This document shows positions 7,545 to 15,497 of a DNA stretch of 33,223 nt, piece by piece; position 1 is the first letter of the stretch; every line of letters starts with the position of its first letter. Below the pieces are notes generated by a model. The model saw only the letters and a list, made by a program, of their open reading frames with translations. It was not told the origin of the DNA and did not search any database. This DNA comes from Verrucomicrobiia bacterium (GTDB lineage: Bacteria; Verrucomicrobiota; Verrucomicrobiia; Opitutales; Opitutaceae). A program made the position numbers and the translations under genes. The stretch is taken from positions 1 to 33,223 of the forward strand of contig WYBX01000094.1 in NCBI GenBank assembly GCA_011525695.1, read 5' to 3'.

Positions 7545-9413
7545 ATGCCTGTCATCAAACCCACCTGCGTGCGCGACCTCAAATTGCGGGTGAACCTCGC
7601 CGAGGTGGTGTCCCGGGTGGTCACGTTGCGCAAGGCGGGCGGCTCCCGGCTGAAGGGGCTCTGCCCGTTTCACAACGAGAAAACCCCCTCGTTCCATGTC
7701 GATCCCGACAAGGGATTCTACAAGTGCTTCGGCTGCGGCAAGGCGGGTGATCTCATCAGCTTCGTGCGGGAGACCGAGCAGCTCGACTTTGCCGAGGCGG
7801 TCGAGGCGCTGGGCAAGCGTTTTGGCGTCGTCATCGAGTACGAGGAGGGTTCCGGCGGCCCGACCCACGCCGAGCGCTCGTTGCGCCAGGAGATTTTCGA
7901 TCTCCATGAGCAGGCGGCCGAGCATTTTCACCAGGCCTTCAAGGCGCCGGATGCCACCGGGGGATTCTTCCGGCAGTACTGGCAGGAGCAGCGGCGATTT
8001 CCCGCCGAGCTCGCGGATGAATTCAAGATCGGCGCCGCGGACGAACAGGGCAGCGGGTTGGGCGCCCTGCTGTTGCGGAAGAAATTTTCCGAGGAGGCGC
8101 TTCGGCGCTGCGGGCTGTTCTTCCTGCACGAAGGCACCGCGCCATCGCCGCACAGCCTGCGGCCCCGCTTCCGCGGCCGGCTGATGATCCCCATTCGCGA
8201 TCACCAGGGCCGCGTCGTGGCCTTCACGGCCCGCCAGACCGAGCGCACGCCAGCCGACGATCCCGCCCGCGAGGCCAAGTACGTCAACTCCCCTGAGACA
8301 CCGATCTTCACCAAGGGCAACCTGCTGTTCAACCTCGATCGCGCCCGCACCGCCGTCGGCGACGGCCGGCCGTTCGTCCTCGTCGAGGGGCAACTCGACG
8401 CCCTGCGCTGCTGGAGCGTCGGACTCAAGACCGCCGTCGCTCCCCAGGGCACCGCCATCACCGAATCGCAACTGGTGCTCCTGCGCCGCTACCACGCGCA
8501 GGTCGAGTGCTTCTTCGACAGCGACAGCGCGGGCCAGAAGGCGGCGCTCCGGTTTCTGCCGATGGCGCTGAAGGCCGGTCTCGAGGTCCGGTTCCTCACG
8601 CTGGAAGGTGCGGAGAAACTCGATCCCGACCTGCTCTTCCTGGAACGCGGGCTGGCCGGCTACGACGAGGTGCGCCGCCATGCACGCACGGCAATCGGCT
8701 TCGCGTGTCACGCGATCCTGCCCGAGCCTTCGTCCGCGTCGCCGGAGTCGAAATCGCGCGCGGCCCAGGAGATCTTCGCCATTGTCGCCGCGGCGGAAAG
8801 CGAGGTCGCCCGGGCCGGGTTCATCAGTGAAGCCGCCGGCCACCTGCACCTCTACCCTGCCGCCGCCCAGCGGGATTTTTCCGCCTATCTGGCCCGGCTC
8901 GGCCGGCAGGCCGCCGCCCGGCCGGCAGCTACCCCCGCCCCCGCGGTCGTGGCCGTACCCGCGAACACCGCACAGACGCCCGAGCACCACCTGCTGATGC
9001 TCTGCCTGCATTTCGACGAGATCGGCAAGCCGCTGAGTCACCACCTGCCGCATGACTGGATTGACGTGAGCCACCCCGCGGGTGTCCTGCTCAACCGGTT
9101 TCTCGCCGAATTCGAGCACGATGCCTGGCCGGGACGCGACCATCTGGACGTCCTGCTGGAGACTCCCGAGGAGCGCACGCTGGTGGCCACCCTCCTGTTC
9201 GAAGCGCCAGAAATCGATGACCCGATGAAGGTGGCCCAGGAGGGGTTGAAACAGCTTCGCCAGCGGGCGCTGGAGCCAAGGCTGAGGCAAATAGAACTTG
9301 CATTGGCCAACCCCCGTGCGGACATTGAATCTGACCCAATTTCACTCTTGAAAGAACGTTCTGAACTGCACCGCCAGCTCCGCCAACCACTCGTCCTGGC
9401 GGCCACGGTTTGA
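7545..9413 (+). CDS. dnaG: DNA primase
   Basis: A 622-residue primase that makes RNA primers at the replication fork. The start is ATG 7545 (MPVIKPTCVRDLKL). The open frame extends upstream to 7263, but that part is unrelated to primases and overlaps the divergent gene. The CHC2 zinc finger uses C40, H43, C61 and C64 (CPFHNEKTPSF, then YKCFGCG). The TOPRIM domain follows, with VEGQLD and FDSDSAG supplying the acidic metal ligands. The middle Asp of the usual DGD is Ser-flanked here (DSD). The C-terminal 150 residues are the helical helicase-interaction region. rpoD follows after 48 bp, so this is the dnaG-rpoD part of the macromolecular synthesis operon; rpsU is not adjacent. Confidence 0.95.
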   Translation: MPVIKPTCVRDLKLRVNLAEVVSRVVTLRKAGGSRLKGLCPFHNEKTPSFHVDPDKGFYKCFGCGKAGDLISFVRETEQLDFAEAVEALGKRFGVVIEYEEGSGGPTHAERSLRQEIFDLHEQAAEHFHQAFKAPDATGGFFRQYWQEQRRFPAELADEFKIGAADEQGSGLGALLLRKKFSEEALRRCGLFFLHEGTAPSPHSLRPRFRGRLMIPIRDHQGRVVAFTARQTERTPADDPAREAKYVNSPETPIFTKGNLLFNLDRARTAVGDGRPFVLVEGQLDALRCWSVGLKTAVAPQGTAITESQLVLLRRYHAQVECFFDSDSAGQKAALRFLPMALKAGLEVRFLTLEGAEKLDPDLLFLERGLAGYDEVRRHARTAIGFACHAILPEPSSASPESKSRAAQEIFAIVAAAESEVARAGFISEAAGHLHLYPAAAQRDFSAYLARLGRQAAARPAATPAPAVVAVPANTAQTPEHHLLMLCLHFDEIGKPLSHHLPHDWIDVSHPAGVLLNRFLAEFEHDAWPGRDHLDVLLETPEERTLVATLLFEAPEIDDPMKVAQEGLKQLRQRALEPRLRQIELALANPRADIESDPISLLKERSELHRQLRQPLVLAATV

Positions 9414-9461
9414 CCAACCTCCTGTTCGTTCGTTTGTTCCGGTCCTTTTTTCCACTTTCTC

Positions 9462-11333
9462 ATGTCGCGCAAGCCCAAGTCCGCCGCAGATTCCGACCAG
9501 TCCGAAGCCGTCGAGGCCGCCCTCGCCAAGACCGCCCCCGCGCGGCCTGACGGCTCTCCCGCGGAAATCCCCGCCGGCGCCGGGATCAACGAGAAAATCC
9601 GCCAGCTCATCCGGCTGTCCAAGGAACAGGGTTACCTGACGTTCGACGACATCAACGAGGCACTGCCCGAGTCGGTCGAAAACCAGGAGGAAATCGACAA
9701 CGTCCTTTCGATTCTGCAGAACCTGGAAATCGAGATTCTCGAGCCGGATCAGGTCGAGGATTACAAGCAGCGCCAGGAGGAGGCGGAGGAGGAGGAAAGC
9801 CGGTCGTCCCAGAACGACATCCTGGACGATCCGGTCCGGATGTACCTCAAGCAGATGGGCCAGGTGCCGCTGCTGACCCGGGAGCAGGAAGTCGAAATCT
9901 CGAAGCGGATCGAGACCGCCGAACTCAAGGCGCAGGAGGCCTTGTTCCAGGCCGCCGCCATCGGGGACTACATCGGCACCCTCGGCGCCCGGCTGCTGAA
10001 CCGCGAGGAACGCTTCGACCGCGTGGTGATCGACAAGAAAATCGACTCCCGCGAGGCCTATTTCAAATCGCTGCCCAAGCTCGTCGAGAACACCCAGAAA
10101 TGCGAGGCCACGGTCGCCGAAGGCTGGGAGGAATACCTGCACGCGAAGGGCGACGGCGAAAAGAAGAAGGTCATGGCGAAGTTCCGGAAGCGGGAAAGCA
10201 TCCTGCGATCGTACTTCGGAAAGTTCTTCTTCAAGCTGAAGGTCTACGAGGAGTACCTGGAGCAGCTGCGCCCGACGCTCGAGGAAATCGAGTCGCTCCA
10301 GGCCCAGCTCGAACGGGCCAAGCACCCGAAGACGAAGAAGGACGCCGCCATCGACACCAAGGCCGTCCATGCCCGGCTCAAGCAGATCGAGGCCCAGCAG
10401 CGCATTTCCCCGACCGAACTCCTGCAGGTTGTCGCGCAGACCATGGTCCACGTCCGGGAGGCCCACAAGGCGAAGACCGAGATGGTGGAGGCCAATCTCC
10501 GGCTGGTGATCTCGATTGCGAAGAAATACACGAACCGCGGGCTCTCCTTCCTCGACCTGATCCAGGAAGGAAACATGGGGCTGATGAAGGCGGTGGAAAA
10601 GTTCGAGTACCGCCGCGGGTACAAGTTTTCCACCTACGCCACCTGGTGGATCCGGCAGGCCATCACCCGCTCCATCGCCGACCAGGCGCGCACCATCCGG
10701 ATTCCCGTCCACATGATCGAGACCTTGAACAAGGTCATGCAGGTGCAGAAGCAGCTCCTGCAGGAATACGGCCATGAACCGACGCCGGACGAGGTCGCGG
10801 ACGAGATGAACCTGCCCGTCGAGCGCGTGCAGCAAATCATGAAGATGGCGCAACAGCCGATCTCGCTCCAGTCCCCCGTGGGCGACGGCGATGACACGAG
10901 CTTCGGCGATTTCATCGAGGACAAATCGGCCGAGAACCCGTACGACATGACGGCCTATTCGCTGCTGCGCGAAAAAATCATCGATGTGCTCGACACCCTC
11001 ACCGAACGCGAACGGCGCGTGCTCTCGCTGCGCTTCGGGCTGATCGATGGCTACAGCCGGACGCTCGAGGAGGTCGGCAAGCAGTTCAAGGTCACCCGCG
11101 AACGTATCCGGCAAATCGAGGCCAAGGCTCTGCGCAAGATGCGGCATCCGACGCGCATCCGCCAGCTGCACGGCTTCTTCGATGCCGAGCAGATCGACAA
11201 TGCCCAGAACCTCCTGAAGGTCGCGGCCACGGCCCGGCCGCATGGGGCGCCGGTGCCGGGCGGGCCGGCCGGTCACAACCCCCTTTCCGGCAGCCTGCCG
11301 GGCGGTCTCGGTTTCCCCGCCCCCAAGATGTGA
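9462..11333 (+). CDS. rpoD: Primary RNA polymerase sigma factor (sigma-70)
   Basis: A 623-residue housekeeping sigma factor. Region 1.1 covers about 45-110 (KIRQLIRLSKEQGYLTFDDI). Region 1.2 starts at DDPVRMYLKQMG (122-133). A long charged non-conserved region (about 155-335) is typical of Gram-negative RpoD. Region 2 starts at ANLRLVISIAKKY (344-356) and includes DLIQEGNMGL and the -10-reading segment KFSTYATWWIRQAI (388-401). Region 3 follows, and region 4.2 ends with VTRERIRQIEAKALRKMRHP. A glycine/proline-rich tail of about 45 residues extends past region 4, longer than in E. coli. A 13-bp stem-loop lies 12 bp after the stop. Confidence 0.97.
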   Translation: MSRKPKSAADSDQSEAVEAALAKTAPARPDGSPAEIPAGAGINEKIRQLIRLSKEQGYLTFDDINEALPESVENQEEIDNVLSILQNLEIEILEPDQVEDYKQRQEEAEEEESRSSQNDILDDPVRMYLKQMGQVPLLTREQEVEISKRIETAELKAQEALFQAAAIGDYIGTLGARLLNREERFDRVVIDKKIDSREAYFKSLPKLVENTQKCEATVAEGWEEYLHAKGDGEKKKVMAKFRKRESILRSYFGKFFFKLKVYEEYLEQLRPTLEEIESLQAQLERAKHPKTKKDAAIDTKAVHARLKQIEAQQRISPTELLQVVAQTMVHVREAHKAKTEMVEANLRLVISIAKKYTNRGLSFLDLIQEGNMGLMKAVEKFEYRRGYKFSTYATWWIRQAITRSIADQARTIRIPVHMIETLNKVMQVQKQLLQEYGHEPTPDEVADEMNLPVERVQQIMKMAQQPISLQSPVGDGDDTSFGDFIEDKSAENPYDMTAYSLLREKIIDVLDTLTERERRVLSLRFGLIDGYSRTLEEVGKQFKVTRERIRQIEAKALRKMRHPTRIRQLHGFFDAEQIDNAQNLLKVAATARPHGAPVPGGPAGHNPLSGSLPGGLGFPAPKM

Positions 11334-11344
11334 ACTGCGCAGAA

Positions 11345-11375
11345 CGGCCATTGCACGCGATTCGTGCAATGGCCG
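11345..11375 (+). terminator. Stem-loop after rpoD
   Basis: A perfect 13-bp stem, CGGCCATTGCACG / CGTGCAATGGCCG, with a 5-nt loop, 12 bp after the rpoD stop. There is no T-run downstream, so it is either an imperfect intrinsic terminator or an mRNA-stabilising hairpin. Confidence 0.65.
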
Positions 11376-11448
11376 CGCGGATCGTTTCCGGCCAACCCGC
11401 ACCCGCGGACACGGTTGCGCGGCCACCGCCACCAAATCGCTTTCCCGC

Positions 11449-11476
11449 TTTACAGGCCGTTCGCCCGGCCTAGGTT
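11449..11476 (+). promoter_or_regulatory. Candidate promoter for tatA
   Basis: TTTACA (11449-11454), a 16-bp spacer, then TAGGTT (11471-11476), ending 9 bp before the tatA start codon. The leader would be almost absent if both elements are real. Confidence 0.35.
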
Positions 11477-11485
11477 GAACCCGCC

Positions 11486-11725
11486 ATGTCCATTTCCACC
11501 CAGCTATTTGCCGTCTTCGGCCTCGGTCCGACGGAGTTGATCGTCATCCTGATCATTCTCCTCGTGCTGTTCGGTGGTTCGAAACTCCCCGGGCTCGCCA
11601 AGGGACTCGGCCAGTCAATGAAGGAGTTCAAGAAGGCGGCGAAGGAAGTTGAGGCCGAGGACGAGAAGCCGGTCGTTGAGCCCAAGAAGCCCGCCGATCC
11701 GGCGCGGACCAACGGCCACGGCTGA
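11486..11725 (+). CDS. tatA: Sec-independent protein translocase subunit TatA
   Basis: A 79-residue TatA/E-type protein, the pore-forming partner of the twin-arginine translocase. Residues about 14-31 form the single membrane helix. The family signature FGGSKLPGLAKGLGQSMKEFKKA follows, giving the hinge and amphipathic helix, then an acidic/lysine-rich cytoplasmic tail ending in NGHG. tatB and tatC are not adjacent. At least one product in the window, the aldo/keto reductase, carries a Tat signal. A strong terminator follows 33 bp after the stop. Confidence 0.93.
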   Translation: MSISTQLFAVFGLGPTELIVILIILLVLFGGSKLPGLAKGLGQSMKEFKKAAKEVEAEDEKPVVEPKKPADPARTNGHG

Positions 11726-11757
11726 GCGCTTCCCGCTCCCCCCGCAATCGTCTCCCA

Positions 11758-11783
11758 GGCGCGTCACCCGACGCGCCTTTTTT
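11758..11783 (+). terminator. Rho-independent terminator of tatA
   Basis: An 8-bp stem GGCGCGTC / GACGCGCC with loop ACCC, immediately followed by six T. It lies between tatA and the convergent lipoprotein gene, whose stop is 5 bp further on. Confidence 0.92.
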
Positions 11784-11787
11784 GCTG

Positions 11788-12564
11788 TCACTTTCTGGCC
11801 GGGTCGGGCTCATGCAGCCCGGCAAGCCCGGGCGTCGGCAACCGGGATTCGCCGGATGCCCCGCCCTCGCGCCAGCTCAGTACGAGTTCCGCCGGGCTCA
11901 GAGTCATCGGAAAGAAAAGACTCGCGCGGCGGGTCTCGCCCGGGCCGAGCGCCACCGGCAGCGGACATCGCCGCCGTTGGAACTCGTCCTCGATGATCCG
12001 CCGTTTCTGCTGGTTCTTGTGATGAATGACCACGGCCGTCACGGGCACCGCGGCGAGCCCGACCGCGACACCCGTGGCCGCTCCGGCCCAGGTCGAGGTC
12101 GCGGCAGCGCCAGCCAGAAAGCCCGCGCCCATTGCGCCATAGGCATAGGCCACGTAGCCCACCGTGTTGAGTGCGAAGCTGACGCCCCGGTGCTGGTAGA
12201 GCTTCTGTTGTGCGAGCCCGCGCTTTTCCGTCTTCCAGGGTTCCGTTCCGGCAACGAACGGCTGGCCCAGTCGATCGACCAGTCGGGCCTCGACCAGCGT
12301 GATCGTTCGCTCGGTCGGATTGGCAATGGAGACTATCAACTCGTCCCAATAGGCGTCCCGCTTCCATGAGCCCGGCCCGTGATAGACGATAACCGCGTGC
12401 AACGTGGCTTGGAGCGGCGCGCCTCCCAGCTGGGCGTCAATCACCTGCGGCTGGGCGCCGACTGCACTGGCCGTGTCGTAACGGTGCGAGACGCACCCCG
12501 TCGCCAGCAAGCCGGCGAGGGCGGGCACGAGGAGGAACAGCCGGGGCAGCTTTTCCCGATGCAC
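11788..12564 (-). CDS. Hypothetical lipoprotein with glycine-rich membrane segment
   Basis: A 258-residue unrecognised protein. The N-terminus is a type II signal peptide with lipobox LATGC (Cys24), so a lipid-anchored envelope protein is expected. Residues about 40-115 look like a beta-rich domain (ELIVSIANPTERTITLVEARLVD). Residues about 135-180 form a glycine/alanine-rich hydrophobic stretch, like a glycine zipper (GAMGAGFLAGAAATS). It is followed by a charged segment and a C-terminal beta-rich domain. No enzymatic motif is visible. It is convergent with tatA. Confidence 0.7.
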   Translation of the reverse strand: MHREKLPRLFLLVPALAGLLATGCVSHRYDTASAVGAQPQVIDAQLGGAPLQATLHAVIVYHGPGSWKRDAYWDELIVSIANPTERTITLVEARLVDRLGQPFVAGTEPWKTEKRGLAQQKLYQHRGVSFALNTVGYVAYAYGAMGAGFLAGAAATSTWAGAATGVAVGLAAVPVTAVVIHHKNQQKRRIIEDEFQRRRCPLPVALGPGETRRASLFFPMTLSPAELVLSWREGGASGESRLPTPGLAGLHEPDPARK

Positions 12565-12631
12565 GACCGATCAGTGGACAAAACGGGTCGGTGCGGCAAA
12601 CCCGAAAGGGCCGCCAATCCGAGCCGCGTTT

Positions 12632-12653
12632 GGCAATGCCGACCGGCATTGCC
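12632..12653. repeat. Palindromic hairpin, GGCAATGCC-GACC-GGCATTGCC
   Basis: A perfect 9-bp stem with a 4-nt loop (10 bp if the loop closes to AC), in the gap between the lipoprotein start and the sulfatase remnant. It shares the ATGCC...GGCAT core with the palindrome at 2913-2935. Confidence 0.6.
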
Positions 12654-12684
12654 TCTAAAGCGCGGATTCCCAAGCTCCTGCCCC

Positions 12685-12951
12685 GTGCGGTTCATCTCCA
12701 TCTTCTCGCTGGCAGTGCTCGGCGTGTTGCCGCCTGCGGTGCCGGCTTCGTCCGCGGCACCGGCCGCTCCCCGGCGACCGAACGTCGTTATCATCCTGCC
12801 CGACGACGTGAGCTTCGATGACTTCAGTTATCACAATTCCGGCGGGCCGCTTCCGGCCGGCCCCGCCCTGATCCAGACGTGGCTGCTCGATGGCGCGGGC
12901 AACGAAATCGCCGGCGCCTACTATACCTATGTCCAGCGCAACGAGCTGTAA
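12685..12951 (+). pseudogene. Sulfatase remnant with internal deletion
   Basis: An 88-codon reading frame from GTG 12685. It begins with a signal peptide (FISIFSLAVLGVLPPAVPASS), followed by the first strand of a sulfatase (RPNVVIILPDDVSFDDFSYHN), including the metal-binding DD. After about 50 residues it jumps to a segment (ALIQTWLLDGAGNEIAGAYYTYV) that looks like the C-terminal beta-strand pair of exported arylsulfatases. The roughly 350-400 residues expected between, including the formylglycine Cys motif, are missing. The join is in frame. The product cannot be an active sulfatase. It is followed closely by another gene damaged in the same way. Confidence 0.7.
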
Positions 12952-12991
12952 TCGTCCCCGCCCAGACCCTTTGCTCCAGCACCCGCTGATC

Positions 12992-13293
12992 ATGAATGCC
13001 CCGCCGTGCCCCCATCGGCAGACCCTGAACTCCCTCGCGCCCCACCGGCGCTTCCGCCCGGCGGCTGCCGGGCTCCTCGCGCTCTGCCTCGCCACCACTG
13101 CGATCGCCGCGGCCATGTCCAATCCCGCTCCCTACACCGCGGACTGGGACTCGCTGGCGACGCATCCGATGCCCGAATGGCTGCTGTGAAGTTCACGACC
13201 GGCGCGGAGAGCCTGCGCGTGGAACTGCCGGAGGATCCGCCGCCCTCGGCCGCGGGCGGCAAGCCGTTCACTTTGAAGATTTCGATCCGATGA
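12992..13293 (+). pseudogene. GH29 alpha-L-fucosidase remnant with internal deletion
   Basis: From ATG 12992 a 65-codon frame gives a signal peptide (AAAGLLALCLATTAIAA) and then PYTADWDSLATHPMPEWLL. This is the start of a GH29 fucosidase, which normally continues with DAKFG and the catalytic barrel. It stops at 13189. Another frame running to 13293 gives VKFTTGAESLRVELPEDPP and FTLKISIR, the typical C-terminal strands of a GH29 enzyme. The whole catalytic domain is gone and the two ends are out of frame. The fucosidase stop overlaps the next sulfatase start (ATGA at 13290), showing that these were once one operon. Confidence 0.65.
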
Positions 13294-14981
13294 AACTGCG
13301 GGCCTCAGTCGACACGCCGGTCGGATTGGCGTTGCTCCTGGCCGGCATCTGCTCCGCTCCCGCCCCAGCCTCCGCCACCGGCGAACCGACCCCGGCGGAT
13401 CCCGCTGCTACCGGCCGACCCAACTTCGTCTTTATCCTCAGCGATGACCAGCGTTGGAACTCGCTCGGGGTCACGGGCAACCCCGTCGTCCGGACGCCGC
13501 ACCTCGATCAACTTGCAGCGCGGGGCATCCTGTTTGAGAACGCCACGGTCACCAGCACCATCTGCACGCCCAGTCGTGCGTGCTACTTCCTTGGCCAGTA
13601 CGAGCGCCGGCATGGACTCAATTTCAATTCGGGCACCGCGCTCAATGAGGAGGCGTGGGCCCAAAGCTATCCCGTGCTCTTGCGGGCGGCCGGCTACTTC
13701 ACCGGCTATATCGGCAAGAACCATGTGCCGGTGGGATCCCGCGGTTATGCCAGCGGCGTGATCGAGCGCAGCTTCGATTTCTGGTATGCGGGCCACAATG
13801 CGCTCGGATTCTACCCGAAGGCGCGCCACGCCGTTTTCCGCCACGCCCAGGCCGACACGCAAATCGAAATCCTCGGGGAAGGCGCCGCCAGCTTCCTCGA
13901 TCCCGCCCGGGCCTTCATCGCCGGCGCCGAGGCTTTCCTCAAGAGCCGGCCACGGGATCGCCCGTTTTGCCTCACTCTCGCCTTCAATGTTCCGCACGCG
14001 GCCGGCACCAGCAGCATGGAACAGCGCCCCTCGGATCCAGAGTTCTACCGCACCACCTACCGCGACCAGTTCCAAACCCAGCCGCTGCCGGCGACGTACC
14101 TCCCGCGCGATCGGATCCAAACCCCGAAGCTGCCGCCGGAACTGCATTGGGTGCAGCATCGGCAACGGAGTTACGACTATGTCGACAGCGAGGCCGATCT
14201 GCGCGAGCGCCAGATCCGCGAGTATCAGACCATCAGCGGCATCGACCGGCTGGTGGGTGCCATTGTGGCCGAATTGGATCGGCTCGGCTGCGCCAGGGAA
14301 ACTGTCATCCTCTTCTCCTCGGACCACGGCGTGATGCACGGCGAGTTTGGGCTCGGCGGGAAGGCCCTGAATTACGAAGCCTGCCTCCGGGTGCCGCTGA
14401 TCGTCCACGATCCGCGCACCGCGGATCGGCTGAAGTCCCATCGCTCGCCCGCGCTGGTGCAGTCAATCGATGTCGCCCCCACCCTGCTCGAACTTGCCGG
14501 CGTACCCGTGCCCGCCAGCATGCAGGGCGAGAGTTTTCGCCCCGCACTCGAGGGTCGCGGCTTCCCTGGCCGGACCCACGCCTTCTCCGAAAACCTCTGG
14601 TCGAACTTCTTCGGCAATCCCCGCTGCGAGACCGTCCGCACGGCGGAATGGAAGTACACCCGCTATTTCCGCAACGACCACTCGCTTTTCCCTTCGCCCG
14701 GCCGCGGCGGCGAGGGCGGCGTCGTCAGCGACAAACTCGCCGCCGTCTATGACCAGTGGCTGACCTCCACCATCCGGGGCGAGCCACCCGTCTACGAGGA
14801 GTTGTTTCACCTCCGCAACGACCCCGATGAGACGGTGAACCTCGCCGGCAACCCCACGCATGCCGCGACCCTCCACGATCTGCGCACGGCCTGCCAGCGG
14901 CTCGTCACCCGCGCCAGGGGAGGCCTGGACGAGCCGCCAGCCACAGTTCGAATCCGCACGGGCCCCGACCGCGCTCCGTGA
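13290..14981 (+). CDS. Exported sulfatase (formylglycine type)
   Basis: A 563-residue S1-family sulfatase that hydrolyses sulfate esters, probably on a polysaccharide. There is a signal peptide at residues 1-29. The first metal ligands are D52/D53 (ILSDDQRWNS). The modification motif is C92-T-P-S-R, where Cys92 would become formylglycine. A second active-site region, SSDHGVMHGEFGLGGK, supplies Asp/His and Lys. The length is normal for the family. Its start codon overlaps the end of the fucosidase remnant, and fucU follows after 41 bp. The context points to sulfated fucan, but the preferred sulfate position cannot be read from the sequence. An anaerobic-type or FGE maturase is needed but not present in the window. 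Confidence 0.92.
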   Translation: MKLRASVDTPVGLALLLAGICSAPAPASATGEPTPADPAATGRPNFVFILSDDQRWNSLGVTGNPVVRTPHLDQLAARGILFENATVTSTICTPSRACYFLGQYERRHGLNFNSGTALNEEAWAQSYPVLLRAAGYFTGYIGKNHVPVGSRGYASGVIERSFDFWYAGHNALGFYPKARHAVFRHAQADTQIEILGEGAASFLDPARAFIAGAEAFLKSRPRDRPFCLTLAFNVPHAAGTSSMEQRPSDPEFYRTTYRDQFQTQPLPATYLPRDRIQTPKLPPELHWVQHRQRSYDYVDSEADLRERQIREYQTISGIDRLVGAIVAELDRLGCARETVILFSSDHGVMHGEFGLGGKALNYEACLRVPLIVHDPRTADRLKSHRSPALVQSIDVAPTLLELAGVPVPASMQGESFRPALEGRGFPGRTHAFSENLWSNFFGNPRCETVRTAEWKYTRYFRNDHSLFPSPGRGGEGGVVSDKLAAVYDQWLTSTIRGEPPVYEELFHLRNDPDETVNLAGNPTHAATLHDLRTACQRLVTRARGGLDEPPATVRIRTGPDRAP

Positions 14982-15022
14982 CTCCGCCCCGCGAATGAGC
15001 GCAGCAGGAGCGGCCGCATTTC

Positions 15023-15469
15023 ATGCTCAAAACCACCCTGATTCATCCCGAGATCCTCCGGGTACTCGCGCGCGCCGGACACCATTCCCGGATCCTCATT
15101 GCCGACGGCAATTATCCCGCGGCCACGAAGCGCGGCCCGCAGGCTGAAATCGTCAGCCTCAACCTCACCCCGGGCATCGTCACCGTCGCGCAGACGCTCC
15201 GCGCCCTGCTCTCCGCCGTGCCCGTCGAGCACGTCGCCGTGATGGGGATCCCGGACGATGATCCCTATGCCCTGCGGGGCGAACCGCCGGTCTGGAACGA
15301 ATTCCGCGCCATCCTGGCCGAGGCCGGTGTGAAGCTCCCGCTCGAGCCGATCCTCAAGTGGGAATTCTACCGCACCATCGAGAGCCCCGATCATGTGCTC
15401 ACCATCCAGACCGCCGATCAGTCGCTCTGGGCCAATGTCGTGCTGACAGTGGGCTGCCGCACCGCGTAG
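15023..15469 (+). CDS. fucU: RbsD/FucU family sugar mutarotase
   Basis: A 148-residue cytoplasmic protein of the RbsD/FucU family, which interconverts alpha and beta sugar anomers (L-fucose for FucU, D-ribose for RbsD). H20 in the ARAGHHSRI motif and D28 in ADGNYP occupy the positions of the family's catalytic His and Asp. The C-terminal FYRTIE...TADQSLWANVVLTVG matches the conserved substrate-binding end. A good Shine-Dalgarno (AGGAG) lies 12 bp upstream. FucU is preferred over RbsD because of the fucosidase remnant and sulfatase immediately upstream; that choice is contextual. Confidence 0.82.
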   Translation: MLKTTLIHPEILRVLARAGHHSRILIADGNYPAATKRGPQAEIVSLNLTPGIVTVAQTLRALLSAVPVEHVAVMGIPDDDPYALRGEPPVWNEFRAILAEAGVKLPLEPILKWEFYRTIESPDHVLTIQTADQSLWANVVLTVGCRTA

Positions 15470-15481
15470 TTGCGCAGCGCA

Positions 15482-15497
15482 GACCGACAGGCTGTTA
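15482..15497 (-). repeat. Stop-codon-overlapping motif, copy 2
   Basis: On the minus strand this reads TAACAGCCTGTCGGTC, where TAA is the stop codon of the antiporter. It matches copy 1 (2994-3009) at 14 of 16 positions. Confidence 0.45.

Noticed and set aside
7026..9290. Very long open frame on the minus strand across dnaG
   Set aside because: It is antisense to a gene with clear primase motifs and is a by-product of high GC content. Its translation is Gly/Arg/Gln-rich with no domains. The similar long antisense frame over rpoD (9342-11435) was rejected for the same reason.
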